Source: a virus. From it: a stretch of 64,000 bases of DNA. The stretch is from positions 62,001-126,000 of IMG/VR virus record IMGVR_UViG_3300022562_001814; one strand, 5' to 3'. Positions within the stretch are counted from its first letter, which is position 1; each line of letters starts with the position of its first letter. Below the pieces are notes generated by a model, which had not been told where the DNA came from, searched no databases, and was given only the letters and a program-made list of their open reading frames with translations. Both the position numbers and the translations under genes were made by a program. Positions 24,318 through 33,306 of the stretch are shown here, in pieces.

Positions 24318-24881
24318 ATGACAGAATTTTTATCTATTTTTTTAACTTGGCAATTTTTGGTACTTTGCGTAGGAATTGCGGCAATCACTTTTGTTATTAG
24401 AACAATAATAGAGTATTTCATTTTAAATAATCCTCGTATGCCCGGCAATAGTCAATCTAGATTTTGGAGAGATCTTGCTTTAGTTATTTTACCGATTGGT
24501 TTAGGTATTTTATTTGCTGTATTTGGCAAATCTTTTCCATATCCGGAAGCTATTTCAGAACCATATAGTAAATTTTTATTTAGTTCTTCGGCAGGATTAT
24601 TAAGTCCTACTTTATATAGAGTTATTAAGGCTTTATTTTGGAAACCAACCGGAATAGATTATAATCCTATACCTTATCCAGTTTATAATCCTCAAATTAA
24701 TCCTGTATATCCGGTAAATCCTACTCCAAATCCTTTTCCTATAAACCCATTTCCAAATAATTCGAATGGACCAGTTTTAAATAATAATTTTTCTTCTCCG
24801 CCATCTCCTCAACCCCCGGTTCATCCTTTATCTAAAACGGCAGATGATCCTTCTACAGATCCTATTGAGCCTAAAATTTAA
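24318..24881 (+). CDS. Membrane protein with Pro/Asn-rich tail, holin-like
   Basis: A 187-residue protein. Hydrophobic segments are seen at about residues 5-30 (FLSIFLTWQFLVLCVGIAAI) and 52-68 (LALVILPIGLGILFAVFG), with a weaker one at 85-105. The last ~80 residues are low-complexity Pro/Asn/Tyr (YPVYNPQINPVYPVNPTP). Short hydrophobic proteins with few membrane spans near lysis or fibre genes are often holins, and this could be one. The long polar tail is unusual for a holin. It may instead be an inner-membrane or virion-associated protein. Confidence 0.55.
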   Translation: MTEFLSIFLTWQFLVLCVGIAAITFVIRTIIEYFILNNPRMPGNSQSRFWRDLALVILPIGLGILFAVFGKSFPYPEAISEPYSKFLFSSSAGLLSPTLYRVIKALFWKPTGIDYNPIPYPVYNPQINPVYPVNPTPNPFPINPFPNNSNGPVLNNNFSSPPSPQPPVHPLSKTADDPSTDPIEPKI

Positions 24882-24942
24882 TAAAATTAAATATTTATTT
24901 ACGGAACATAATTTTGCATTATTTGTATGAATAGGGTGTATT

Positions 24943-25860
24943 TTGTTTTACGTGTACATATATAGAAATAAAATAAATTATAAAATATATGTTGGTAAAA
25001 CTGGAAATTTGTCACAAAGAATGACAGATCATAAAAAAATGAGAGGAGACTGTCCTAAATTTCATAATGCTATTAAAAAATATGGAATAGATACATTTGA
25101 TATTTTTATTTTATGTAAATTTGATAAAGAAAACGAATGTTTAAATGCTGAAAAATATTATATAAATTATTTTAAATCGAATATTAATAAATTTGGTTAT
25201 AATTTAACTAATGGTGGTGATGGTGTTTCTGGATATAAGCATACAAAAGAAAGTAAACAAAAAATGTCATTAGCACTAAAAGGTAGAACAAGTCCAATGA
25301 AAGGAAAACATCACTCAAAAGAAACTATTATTAAATTATCTAATTCACATAAAGGAAAAAAAGGATACTGGAAAGATAAAAAATTATCCTATAATCATAA
25401 AAAAAAATTATCTAATTCGCATAAAGGATATATTATGCCAGATAAACAAAAAAAGATAATAAGTATTACCAATACAGGTAAAAAATGTAATTGGATCAAA
25501 CGCGGGGTAAATAATTATAATAGTAAACTTAATTTGGAAGATGTCTCTAAAATAAGAGAATTATATAAAACAAATAATTATACATATAAAGATATTGCCT
25601 ACCTATATAATATAGGACCGACAACCGTTTATCGTATAATTAAAAATATAAATTATATTAATAATGATTATTTTGAATCAAAAGAACATTCACAACATTT
25701 AAAATCTCAAAAAAAATTAAATATAAATCAAGTTATAGAGATAAAAAAATTATTACTTGATGGATTTAAAAATATTGAAATAGCTAAAAAATATAATGTT
25801 GATAGTTCATTAATTTCTGCTATAAAAATAGGTAGAATTTGGAAACATATTAAAGGTTAA
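24943..25860 (+). CDS. GIY-YIG homing endonuclease with NUMOD3 repeats
   Basis: A 305-residue protein. The nuclease domain is at residues 1-90, with FYVYIYRNK and KIYVGKT as the GIY-YIG pair. NUMOD3-type DNA-binding repeats follow (HTKESKQKMSLALKG, HSKETIIKLSNSHKG, YNHKKKLSNSHKG). Two helix-turn-helix units are at the end (VSKIRELYKTNNYTYKDIA and EIKKLLLDGFKNIEIAKKY). The start is TTG 24943, or GTG 24952; no ATG fits. It is a free-standing mobile gene between the holin-like gene and the large fibre gene, whose ATG follows two bases after its stop. It is more A+T-rich and lysine-rich than the virion genes. Confidence 0.9.
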   Translation: MFYVYIYRNKINYKIYVGKTGNLSQRMTDHKKMRGDCPKFHNAIKKYGIDTFDIFILCKFDKENECLNAEKYYINYFKSNINKFGYNLTNGGDGVSGYKHTKESKQKMSLALKGRTSPMKGKHHSKETIIKLSNSHKGKKGYWKDKKLSYNHKKKLSNSHKGYIMPDKQKKIISITNTGKKCNWIKRGVNNYNSKLNLEDVSKIRELYKTNNYTYKDIAYLYNIGPTTVYRIIKNINYINNDYFESKEHSQHLKSQKKLNINQVIEIKKLLLDGFKNIEIAKKYNVDSSLISAIKIGRIWKHIKG

Positions 25861-25862
25861 TT

Positions 25863-28800
25863 ATGACAAAATTTCCATCAGCACTTGATACAGATTTAGA
25901 ATTACCACCCGTGTGGGACAACATAGTAGAAATTGGCGAAGAAGCAATAAATGCAGTACGATCAGCTATGTTTGCAGTTGAAGAAACGCTCGGGATCAAT
26001 CCACAAGGTAGCCTTTCATCAGTTGCAGATCGATTAAATGTTTCGTTAAATGCAGATGGTACTGTTAAGCCTTCTGCGATAGCTGGTTTAGGATTAGTTG
26101 TATTACCAATTACTAATGATCAAGTTTCGCCGACTGCAGCAATAGATGAATCTAAATTAAATCTTATTTATTCTACTTCATTTTTATATACTTTATTTGC
26201 AAATTTAGATGCAGCTGTTGATGTTTTAGAAGGATTTGTATCAACAACTGGTATTAAAGTAGAACCACATATTTCTGGCGCTGCTTTTAGACATAAATTG
26301 TCTCACATTGATATGAATTCTGGTACTTTGAATAAAGTAAATATTAGTACTGGTACTGTGATTTCTCGTGATTTAACAAATGCTTACACATTTGCTTCAG
26401 AATTATCTAATGATTTATTATCTCATACAAGAGCTGATAATTCAGGAAATACTACAACACCTCCAGCAAATCAAGCACACAATGCTTCTGGTATTTATAT
26501 AAATTCTTCTAATTTCGTCTCTGTTCCACAAACAGCTGATGATTTGCAAAGTTTTGCTGAATTCGTGGATAATTCCAGTTTAGTTTTATTGGGCAGTAGA
26601 ACACAAAATCTTTTTGGTAATGGTATACCTAGGGCTACACGTAATACTTCATTAATAAATGATACCGCCGCTGAAGCGATAGTAGATCCAACTCCAGCTA
26701 CAACTTATTTATTATTTAGTGCTGCTACTGCACCAGTAGATGATATTGAACACGGTGATAATGTAATTTTATTAAACCCTGGTTCAGAAGTATTAGCAAA
26801 TAATACTTTTGATGCTCAATTTTCACAAGTTAAACCAGGTGATTATATCACAATTAATTATGGTAATGGTACTGTTCCGGTACAATTTACAATTGATTCA
26901 ACCAAAAAGTTTTTAAATGGATCTACAAGAGTTTACTCTGTTAGAATAAATGGGAAAAATCTTTATGCATCCTCTGATGCAATAATTAGAATTGATCGTC
27001 CGTTCTTTCATAATTCAAAATATAATTCATTAGCATTAGCTGCTGCTAATAATAGTTTTTCTGAATTACCAAGTTTAATTATATCAAATCCGGGAGGGGC
27101 AACAGCGTTAGGTATTGGATTTGATCCGGATAAATTAGATCAAGGTCATTACAATTTATATTTGGCATTATATCCTACTGGTAATCCTGTAGAAAAAACT
27201 TTAGTATTACCAGCAATAGATGTTACCGGAGATACCGGAAATAATGTTGGCAGTTATAGTTTAGATGGTGTTGTTGAAACAATTAATAATAAATTTAGAC
27301 AGCCGGGATTTAATTTTAGATTTATCGCTTTTGCTTATCAAGGACAAATTGGTATTACTTTAGCTGACAGATATAATGATGCTAGTTTCTCAATTATTTC
27401 TGGTAATCCTGATGGTTATGGCGATTATACTGCATCATCTAATGCATCATTTCCAAATAATATAGTTGATAACTATAATGGAATTGATCCATTTGGATTT
27501 GGATTAAGCGGAGCCAATGTAGCTAGCCCACCATTTGCTATTAGTTATTCTACTCCCGCAACTGCATTGGCTGCTCCTACTGTAATATTTTCTCCATTAA
27601 GAAAAAACTTTTTCTATGTTGATGGTGTTGAACGTGATGATTTTGCTCTCGAAGTTAATACAATTAAAGACGGTTATGGCGATGGATACTGGGCAGCCAC
27701 TTTAATAACTAAACAGATTTTAGCTAATAGAGTAGAAGTTGCTTATGAAATTCCATTAGATTTATGTACATCCGGATTAAAAGTTGGTAAAACATTAGTT
27801 GTACAACCTGCGGTCGATATTGATAGTTCAAGTTATAATGCTGTAGATTATGGTAGATTTATAATTAGTAATATTGCTTTTAATAATTGTCCAGGACCCA
27901 CAAGTACTACAACTATTACTGTATATGATGCTATACATGGCACCGGAGTATCGCCTTATTTATCATCAATTAATTTACCAGTATTTATATATTTTTCAGA
28001 TGATTCTGTTTCATTTAATAAAGAACACGTTAGTGATCCAATTACAAATGTTTCATTTAAACGATTTTTTGAAGTATTTATTGATGCTAATGGAAAATCA
28101 TTTACTCATGAACGTGCGAGATTTAATACTAGCGGTAGTAATCTAACTGTTGATAGCATTAATTCATTTACTTTGTATAGTTCTGCAGAAATGGCAGCTA
28201 TTAATCTAGTTGATATTTCTCCAAAATTAAGAGGATATGCTTTTGGACAATATCGCAAAATATCTCTTATATTTAATAATTATAATGAAGTAAATGGAAC
28301 TTTTGATGGATATATGTGTAAGTTTGAATCACCATCCACATATACTCATATAGGACCAACATCTTCTGGTAAAAAAGGTGAAGTTGTAAGATTTTATGAT
28401 GATACTCATGTAGATTATATTGATGTGTCAATTTCTAGAAGTTCTGCTGTTTCAACATTTGCAAATAAACAAATAGATATTCAGCTTTTCCCATCATTAC
28501 AAGATAATAGAGAGAAAATAATTATTGGAACTTGTCAATTACAAGATACTAATAAACAAATTACTTATCTTAAAGATAAAAGACAGTTTGGCAATATAAC
28601 TGAACGTCAATTTTCCACCTCAGCGATTAATTATATTAATGCCCCTCAACGGCTATTAAATGAAAACGGTATTGTTAGAGGATTTGATCTTGTTTCATCA
28701 ACAACTTTAACAAATGATAATGAAATAAGCGTTCGTGGAGGTGCTGCCCTTATTGATGGTAAATTGCTAGATTTTAATGACGCTATACTTTCTATTCCTA

Positions 28801-30386
28801 TAGTGCGTGAAAGTTTATCTCCAGGATTTACAACTAACGTTGATACTATTAGATGGTATTTATGTATAAATTCTAGTGGAGAATTTGAATTTATAGCATC
28901 CACAGATTATGATACTTCTCTAACAGGTACATACGGTTCATTAACTCATGAACGTTTATTTTATGTAAAAAATCCGACCTTAGGTTCGGGGTCTGCTTAT
29001 CCAATTAGAGCAACTTATTTTAATAAATTATTATCTGATTTTAAAGATTTATTACCGCTTTATGTTGTTACAGCAACTGTTGGATTATCTACAACATGGA
29101 AAGTGACAAGTGCTACTATAAGCGATACCAGACGTTTTATTGAAAAAGGATATAACGGATTATCTCAACCATTTACATTGGGTAGACTAGCTTCATTTAG
29201 AACATTAGAATCTTTTCAAACATATATTAATGAATTAACTTCTTATATTTCTTTTGTTAATGATGGTAGAAGTATTTTTGGACAATCCGTTTATGTTAGA
29301 GATACGATGGATATTTCAGGAGCTACCTTCAATCACGCAGTTAAGATTAAATATATTGGTGATGGTGGAAAATTTACGTTTAGTTCGCCAGTAACTGTTA
29401 ATCAAAATACAGAATTTAATAATCTTAATATGACTATAAGTGATGGATATGGTATTAAAATTACAGGCAATGATGTAACAATAGATAGTTGTAATATCAC
29501 TTATAGTTATGATGCTACTAGCGATAGCGATTTTTCTTCTAGCCAATTAAGTAATTTAGGTAAAGCTTGTATATATGGTATAAGTTCTGATTTTACTAAT
29601 TCGAGAGGAAAAAATATCAGTATCAAAAATTGTAAATTTACTACCTCAGTGAGCAATCATTTTCCATTTATTGCATTACTTTTAAATGGACAAACTCATT
29701 ATTATGAAAATATCATTATAGAAAATAATCAAATTGAAAATTCAATTTCTAGTGATGATAAATTAGTAGCAATAGCTTTATCAAGCATGTATATATCTAC
29801 TCCTAGCACACAAACCGGCGCTAGATTGGTTAATTGTAGAATATCTAAAAATGTTTGTAATAAAAATCAATTAATTATAATGAGTGGTAGTGCAAATGGT
29901 TCAAGTAAAATTGCCAATATGCCTGTTCCAGTAAATGTAAGTATAGATAAAAATATTTGTGGAGCGATTTGTTACCTAACAAGACAAGATAGGGCGTTAA
30001 ATATTGCAAATACGACTACCATACTTGATAAAGATAATATGTTGTTAATTTCTCAAAATATGTGTAGATATATTTATTGTGGAACAAATAAAGGATTTAT
30101 TAATGTGGTAGGATCTTCTAATAGAGTATACGAAGGGGATGATTCGACTTGCGGTATTTTATCAGGATCTGACATTTACTCTAGCTCAGTAATAATTGAT
30201 AAGAATACTTGTTCGTGGATTCAAGTAGGAGTTAAAAATCCAACTTCTTACAGTTTTGAGACTCCTATTTTGGAAATTTCTAATAATAAAATAAACGCTT
30301 ATAATGCAACCTTTTTAGATGATTATCATTCTGTCATTTCTGCAAATAATATAGGGCTGATAGCTGATAGTATAGTTGGAACATAA
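25863..30386 (+). CDS. Very large tail fibre protein
   Basis: A 1507-residue protein with AAAGG before the ATG. The N-terminus (about 1-150) has helical repeats (IGEEAINAVRSAMFAVEETLG) typical of a fibre base that attaches to the baseplate. A long beta-rich body follows, and the last ~350 residues form an Asn-rich parallel beta-helix (KIKYIGDGGKFTF, TEFNNLNMTISDGYGIKITG). Five DGY occur. Its stop overlaps the ATG of a small beta-helix gene (TAATG at 30384-30388). It is probably the main structural fibre, with the two following genes encoding separate tip modules. Confidence 0.75.
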   Translation: MTKFPSALDTDLELPPVWDNIVEIGEEAINAVRSAMFAVEETLGINPQGSLSSVADRLNVSLNADGTVKPSAIAGLGLVVLPITNDQVSPTAAIDESKLNLIYSTSFLYTLFANLDAAVDVLEGFVSTTGIKVEPHISGAAFRHKLSHIDMNSGTLNKVNISTGTVISRDLTNAYTFASELSNDLLSHTRADNSGNTTTPPANQAHNASGIYINSSNFVSVPQTADDLQSFAEFVDNSSLVLLGSRTQNLFGNGIPRATRNTSLINDTAAEAIVDPTPATTYLLFSAATAPVDDIEHGDNVILLNPGSEVLANNTFDAQFSQVKPGDYITINYGNGTVPVQFTIDSTKKFLNGSTRVYSVRINGKNLYASSDAIIRIDRPFFHNSKYNSLALAAANNSFSELPSLIISNPGGATALGIGFDPDKLDQGHYNLYLALYPTGNPVEKTLVLPAIDVTGDTGNNVGSYSLDGVVETINNKFRQPGFNFRFIAFAYQGQIGITLADRYNDASFSIISGNPDGYGDYTASSNASFPNNIVDNYNGIDPFGFGLSGANVASPPFAISYSTPATALAAPTVIFSPLRKNFFYVDGVERDDFALEVNTIKDGYGDGYWAATLITKQILANRVEVAYEIPLDLCTSGLKVGKTLVVQPAVDIDSSSYNAVDYGRFIISNIAFNNCPGPTSTTTITVYDAIHGTGVSPYLSSINLPVFIYFSDDSVSFNKEHVSDPITNVSFKRFFEVFIDANGKSFTHERARFNTSGSNLTVDSINSFTLYSSAEMAAINLVDISPKLRGYAFGQYRKISLIFNNYNEVNGTFDGYMCKFESPSTYTHIGPTSSGKKGEVVRFYDDTHVDYIDVSISRSSAVSTFANKQIDIQLFPSLQDNREKIIIGTCQLQDTNKQITYLKDKRQFGNITERQFSTSAINYINAPQRLLNENGIVRGFDLVSSTTLTNDNEISVRGGAALIDGKLLDFNDAILSIPIVRESLSPGFTTNVDTIRWYLCINSSGEFEFIASTDYDTSLTGTYGSLTHERLFYVKNPTLGSGSAYPIRATYFNKLLSDFKDLLPLYVVTATVGLSTTWKVTSATISDTRRFIEKGYNGLSQPFTLGRLASFRTLESFQTYINELTSYISFVNDGRSIFGQSVYVRDTMDISGATFNHAVKIKYIGDGGKFTFSSPVTVNQNTEFNNLNMTISDGYGIKITGNDVTIDSCNITYSYDATSDSDFSSSQLSNLGKACIYGISSDFTNSRGKNISIKNCKFTTSVSNHFPFIALLLNGQTHYYENIIIENNQIENSISSDDKLVAIALSSMYISTPSTQTGARLVNCRISKNVCNKNQLIIMSGSANGSSKIANMPVPVNVSIDKNICGAICYLTRQDRALNIANTTTILDKDNMLLISQNMCRYIYCGTNKGFINVVGSSNRVYEGDDSTCGILSGSDIYSSSVIIDKNTCSWIQVGVKNPTSYSFETPILEISNNKINAYNATFLDDYHSVISANNIGLIADSIVGT

Positions 30387-31399
30387 TGTCATTAGAAACT
30401 ACACTTGCAAATATAGTTATTAAAAATAACACTATTGATCAGGGGAAGTTTTCTGATGGAATATCGCCCGTATCGTATAATTATACTTATCATATGTGGG
30501 TTTTTGGTTCAGCAACAATTGATGGTAATGCTTTTGTGGGACCATCAATCAGTTCTGATATGCTTAATATAGATAATTGTAGTTGTATTATAACAAATAA
30601 TAAATTTATTAGAGGTAGTGTTAGTATAAATTCTTATATAAGGAATTATGGTAGTAATGAACAAAGTATAACTAATAATATATTTGATCAGCCAACAACT
30701 GATGGTACAACAGAAACTTTAGTACTTAATTTAACTGATACCTCTATATATGAGAGAAATAAAAATCAAACCAATACAATTATGGTTATGATGGAAGATC
30801 AAAATACTACAACATCACCTTGGTTTTGGGATACGTCCACAAATTATGATCATCATATTCTTGGTAGGGCTTCATCGCCACCAAGCTCTGGTGCAGCTTA
30901 TCTAATACAAGGCGGTCTAGTAAGTAATTCTGCAAATGTCGGTCCGTTAAGAAATGTTGCTTATTTTGTTAATCTTTCACGGGTATTACCCAAAAATGTT
31001 CACGTAATGAGCGCATTGATAGGATTTAAATACGATCAATTACAATCAAATATAGATCAAACCACCACATCAACATTATTATTAAGGTTATCAAAAACAT
31101 TAGCAACAAAGCCGCTAACTAATCCATTTAGCAGCCCTACATCTACAATGGCAAATATAGCAGCTGTATTTTCAGAAGGTAACTTAGAAAATTCCGCAGA
31201 TGTTTCCACAACAATAACAAACGGTAATTATAATACCACTAATTATTATTCTCTTACTAATGATTATTCAACTTCTTATATAAATAATCATATTACAGAT
31301 TTAATAATGATTTTTAGATATAATTTTGCTACAACAGCAAATGCTGGTACATCAAGTTATATATTATCACCGCTGCTCGTTAAATATAGGTGGGTATAA
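30386..31399 (+). CDS. Beta-helix fibre-tip module 1
   Basis: A 337-residue protein. Its first ~140 residues are Asn-rich beta-helix rungs (IVIKNNTIDQGKFSDGIS, SITNNIFDQPTTDGTTE). They strongly resemble the next gene and continue the style of the end of the 1507-residue fibre. The C-terminal half is a beta domain ending with LSPLLVKYRWV. The ATG overlaps the stop of the fibre gene. It is probably a trimeric tip attached to, or exchangeable with, the fibre end. Confidence 0.65.
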   Translation: MSLETTLANIVIKNNTIDQGKFSDGISPVSYNYTYHMWVFGSATIDGNAFVGPSISSDMLNIDNCSCIITNNKFIRGSVSINSYIRNYGSNEQSITNNIFDQPTTDGTTETLVLNLTDTSIYERNKNQTNTIMVMMEDQNTTTSPWFWDTSTNYDHHILGRASSPPSSGAAYLIQGGLVSNSANVGPLRNVAYFVNLSRVLPKNVHVMSALIGFKYDQLQSNIDQTTTSTLLLRLSKTLATKPLTNPFSSPTSTMANIAAVFSEGNLENSADVSTTITNGNYNTTNYYSLTNDYSTSYINNHITDLIMIFRYNFATTANAGTSSYILSPLLVKYRWV

Positions 31400-32430
31400 T
31401 GGCTTTAACATCTTCTATAACGGCTATTAAAATAAATAATAATATTATTGATACTGGAAGTTTTTCTAATGGCATTTCTTCTACTAATTATACATATGAT
31501 TCATTATTGTCATTATATGGTAGTGCCAATATTAAAGGAAATACTTTTTCTGGATGTGTCGGCGGTAGTTCAGGATCTACTGATTTAATAACGGTGTATG
31601 ACGGTTCATGTAATTTTGTAGATAATATTTTTATAAGAGGGGCTGGTTCACCTGTTAATTCATATATTAATATGGTTGGCTCATATGATCAGATTATTAC
31701 TAACAATATATTTGATCAATTTACAACTGATGGTTCATCAGATGAATTAATATCTGGATTAACACAAGGATCTACATTTGTAAATAATAAAAACCAATCG
31801 ATTCTAATTGAAGTTCCGCTAACATCAGATATGATGATGTATAGTGATTCAAGTACTGGTGCAACATGGACGGGTACATATGGTTCTGTAAATTCAGTTT
31901 TTCCTGCAGAAGTTCCATATGTTACTAGCACTACAGGTCCTAATGGTGATTTTTTAACTATTGAAGATAGTGCAGGGGCAGTTACAAGAAGTTGGATTAA
32001 AAGATTTAATTTAGCTACTTTAATCCCCAGGGGTGCTAAAATTATTAATGCACAAGCCGGTACCGCTGCAATTGGCGGTGTTGCTTTAGTAAATGGTTCT
32101 AGTTTTTTTGGAATAAGATTAACAAGCCATAAAAAGATTGCTTTACAGGGTACGACCGGAACTATTTTAGATGTAATTGCAAACAGAGATACTGTCAATA
32201 ATTACGTACAACGAGACGCATATGCAAGTACAGCAATGGATGCTTTAACATATGCTACAACTTATGTTGCACTAGATACGACAAATTATTTATCTTCTGA
32301 TGTTTCTGAAGATTATCGAATGGGATATAATTATAATACCACATTAGAGTGGAAATTTTCATATACTAAAATAGATGGAAGTACAGTTGGTTATGTATTT
32401 TCGCCAGTTATAATTAAATATAGGTGGTAA
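31399..32430 (+). CDS. Beta-helix fibre-tip module 2, paralog of module 1
   Basis: A 343-residue protein from ATG 31399, which overlaps the previous stop (TAATG at 31397-31401). The first part aligns with module 1 (IKINNNIIDTGSFSNGIS, IITNNIFDQFTTDGSSDE), and the last residues (FSPVIIKYRW) match its end, while the middle differs. This pattern fits duplication followed by divergence of the receptor-contacting part. Confidence 0.65.
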   Translation: MALTSSITAIKINNNIIDTGSFSNGISSTNYTYDSLLSLYGSANIKGNTFSGCVGGSSGSTDLITVYDGSCNFVDNIFIRGAGSPVNSYINMVGSYDQIITNNIFDQFTTDGSSDELISGLTQGSTFVNNKNQSILIEVPLTSDMMMYSDSSTGATWTGTYGSVNSVFPAEVPYVTSTTGPNGDFLTIEDSAGAVTRSWIKRFNLATLIPRGAKIINAQAGTAAIGGVALVNGSSFFGIRLTSHKKIALQGTTGTILDVIANRDTVNNYVQRDAYASTAMDALTYATTYVALDTTNYLSSDVSEDYRMGYNYNTTLEWKFSYTKIDGSTVGYVFSPVIIKYRW

Positions 32431-32434
32431 ATTA

Positions 32435-33220
32435 ATGGTCTCGACAAATTTTTATAAATCAGATCTTAATAAGATACATAATATAGTGCAAAATACTATG
32501 AATTTGCACTCAAAAGAACTTATTTTATTTTCATTAAGAGATTTTTTTGCTCAAGATACATTTTATCGATATGTTACAGACCATTATGGTTATCCAAAGG
32601 TAGTAGATGTAACAGATTTGCCTTTAGAAGCTGGAATTAATGATGATTCTACTACCAGAATATGTATTCAAGAAGCATTTAAAATGGAACCCGATTTTTA
32701 TCCAGCTTTAATAGTTAAATCAGGGTCTTTTAATTCTATACCTATTTCTTTAAATAGAGAGACCTCCTGTGTTCAGTGGGATGATTTAATTTTTCAAGAT
32801 GGCTATGGTAATATTAAAACTTTTAGAACACCAATTCATTTTATTTTTGCAGGGGCATGGGAAGGCACGATTAATATTGATATTTTAGCCAGAGATATGC
32901 GCTCTAGAGATGATTTAGTTGATTTGACATCCATTTATTTCGTAGATGTTGCTTTTAATGAATTAGTAAAAGAAGGAATAGTGGTATTAAACGTATCAAC
33001 AAGTGGTCCAACAGATACTGATGATAGAAATCATAGATTATTTAAAGATACTGTAAATTTAAAAATACGTACCGAGTGGCGCCGTCACGTTCCAATAGAA
33101 AATATTATAGAAATAATTAATGCGGCTATAGAATTTGGACAAGTTGATGAGGAAATAATAGCACCGAATTTAACTATCAATACAGAACAAACCTTACAAG
33201 AAATATTAAATAATCTGTAA
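32435..33220 (+). CDS. Probable tail terminator/completion protein
   Basis: A 261-residue protein with AGGTGG 8 bases before the ATG. It is mixed alpha/beta, with a helical start (ELILFSLRDFFAQDTFYRYV), a central beta region and FAGAWEGTINIDILARDMRSRDDLVDLTSIYF. Its position directly before the sheath gene is the usual place for the tail terminator (T4 gp15-like) in myophages. The assignment rests on context. One DGY is present. Confidence 0.55.
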   Translation: MVSTNFYKSDLNKIHNIVQNTMNLHSKELILFSLRDFFAQDTFYRYVTDHYGYPKVVDVTDLPLEAGINDDSTTRICIQEAFKMEPDFYPALIVKSGSFNSIPISLNRETSCVQWDDLIFQDGYGNIKTFRTPIHFIFAGAWEGTINIDILARDMRSRDDLVDLTSIYFVDVAFNELVKEGIVVLNVSTSGPTDTDDRNHRLFKDTVNLKIRTEWRRHVPIENIIEIINAAIEFGQVDEEIIAPNLTINTEQTLQEILNNL

Positions 33221-33306
33221 TTTTCGTTAATTTAGGTATTAAATAACCGGGTAATAATATCATATTTTACTGATAGTTTGGATTACTATGAATAATAAGG
33301 ATAAAA

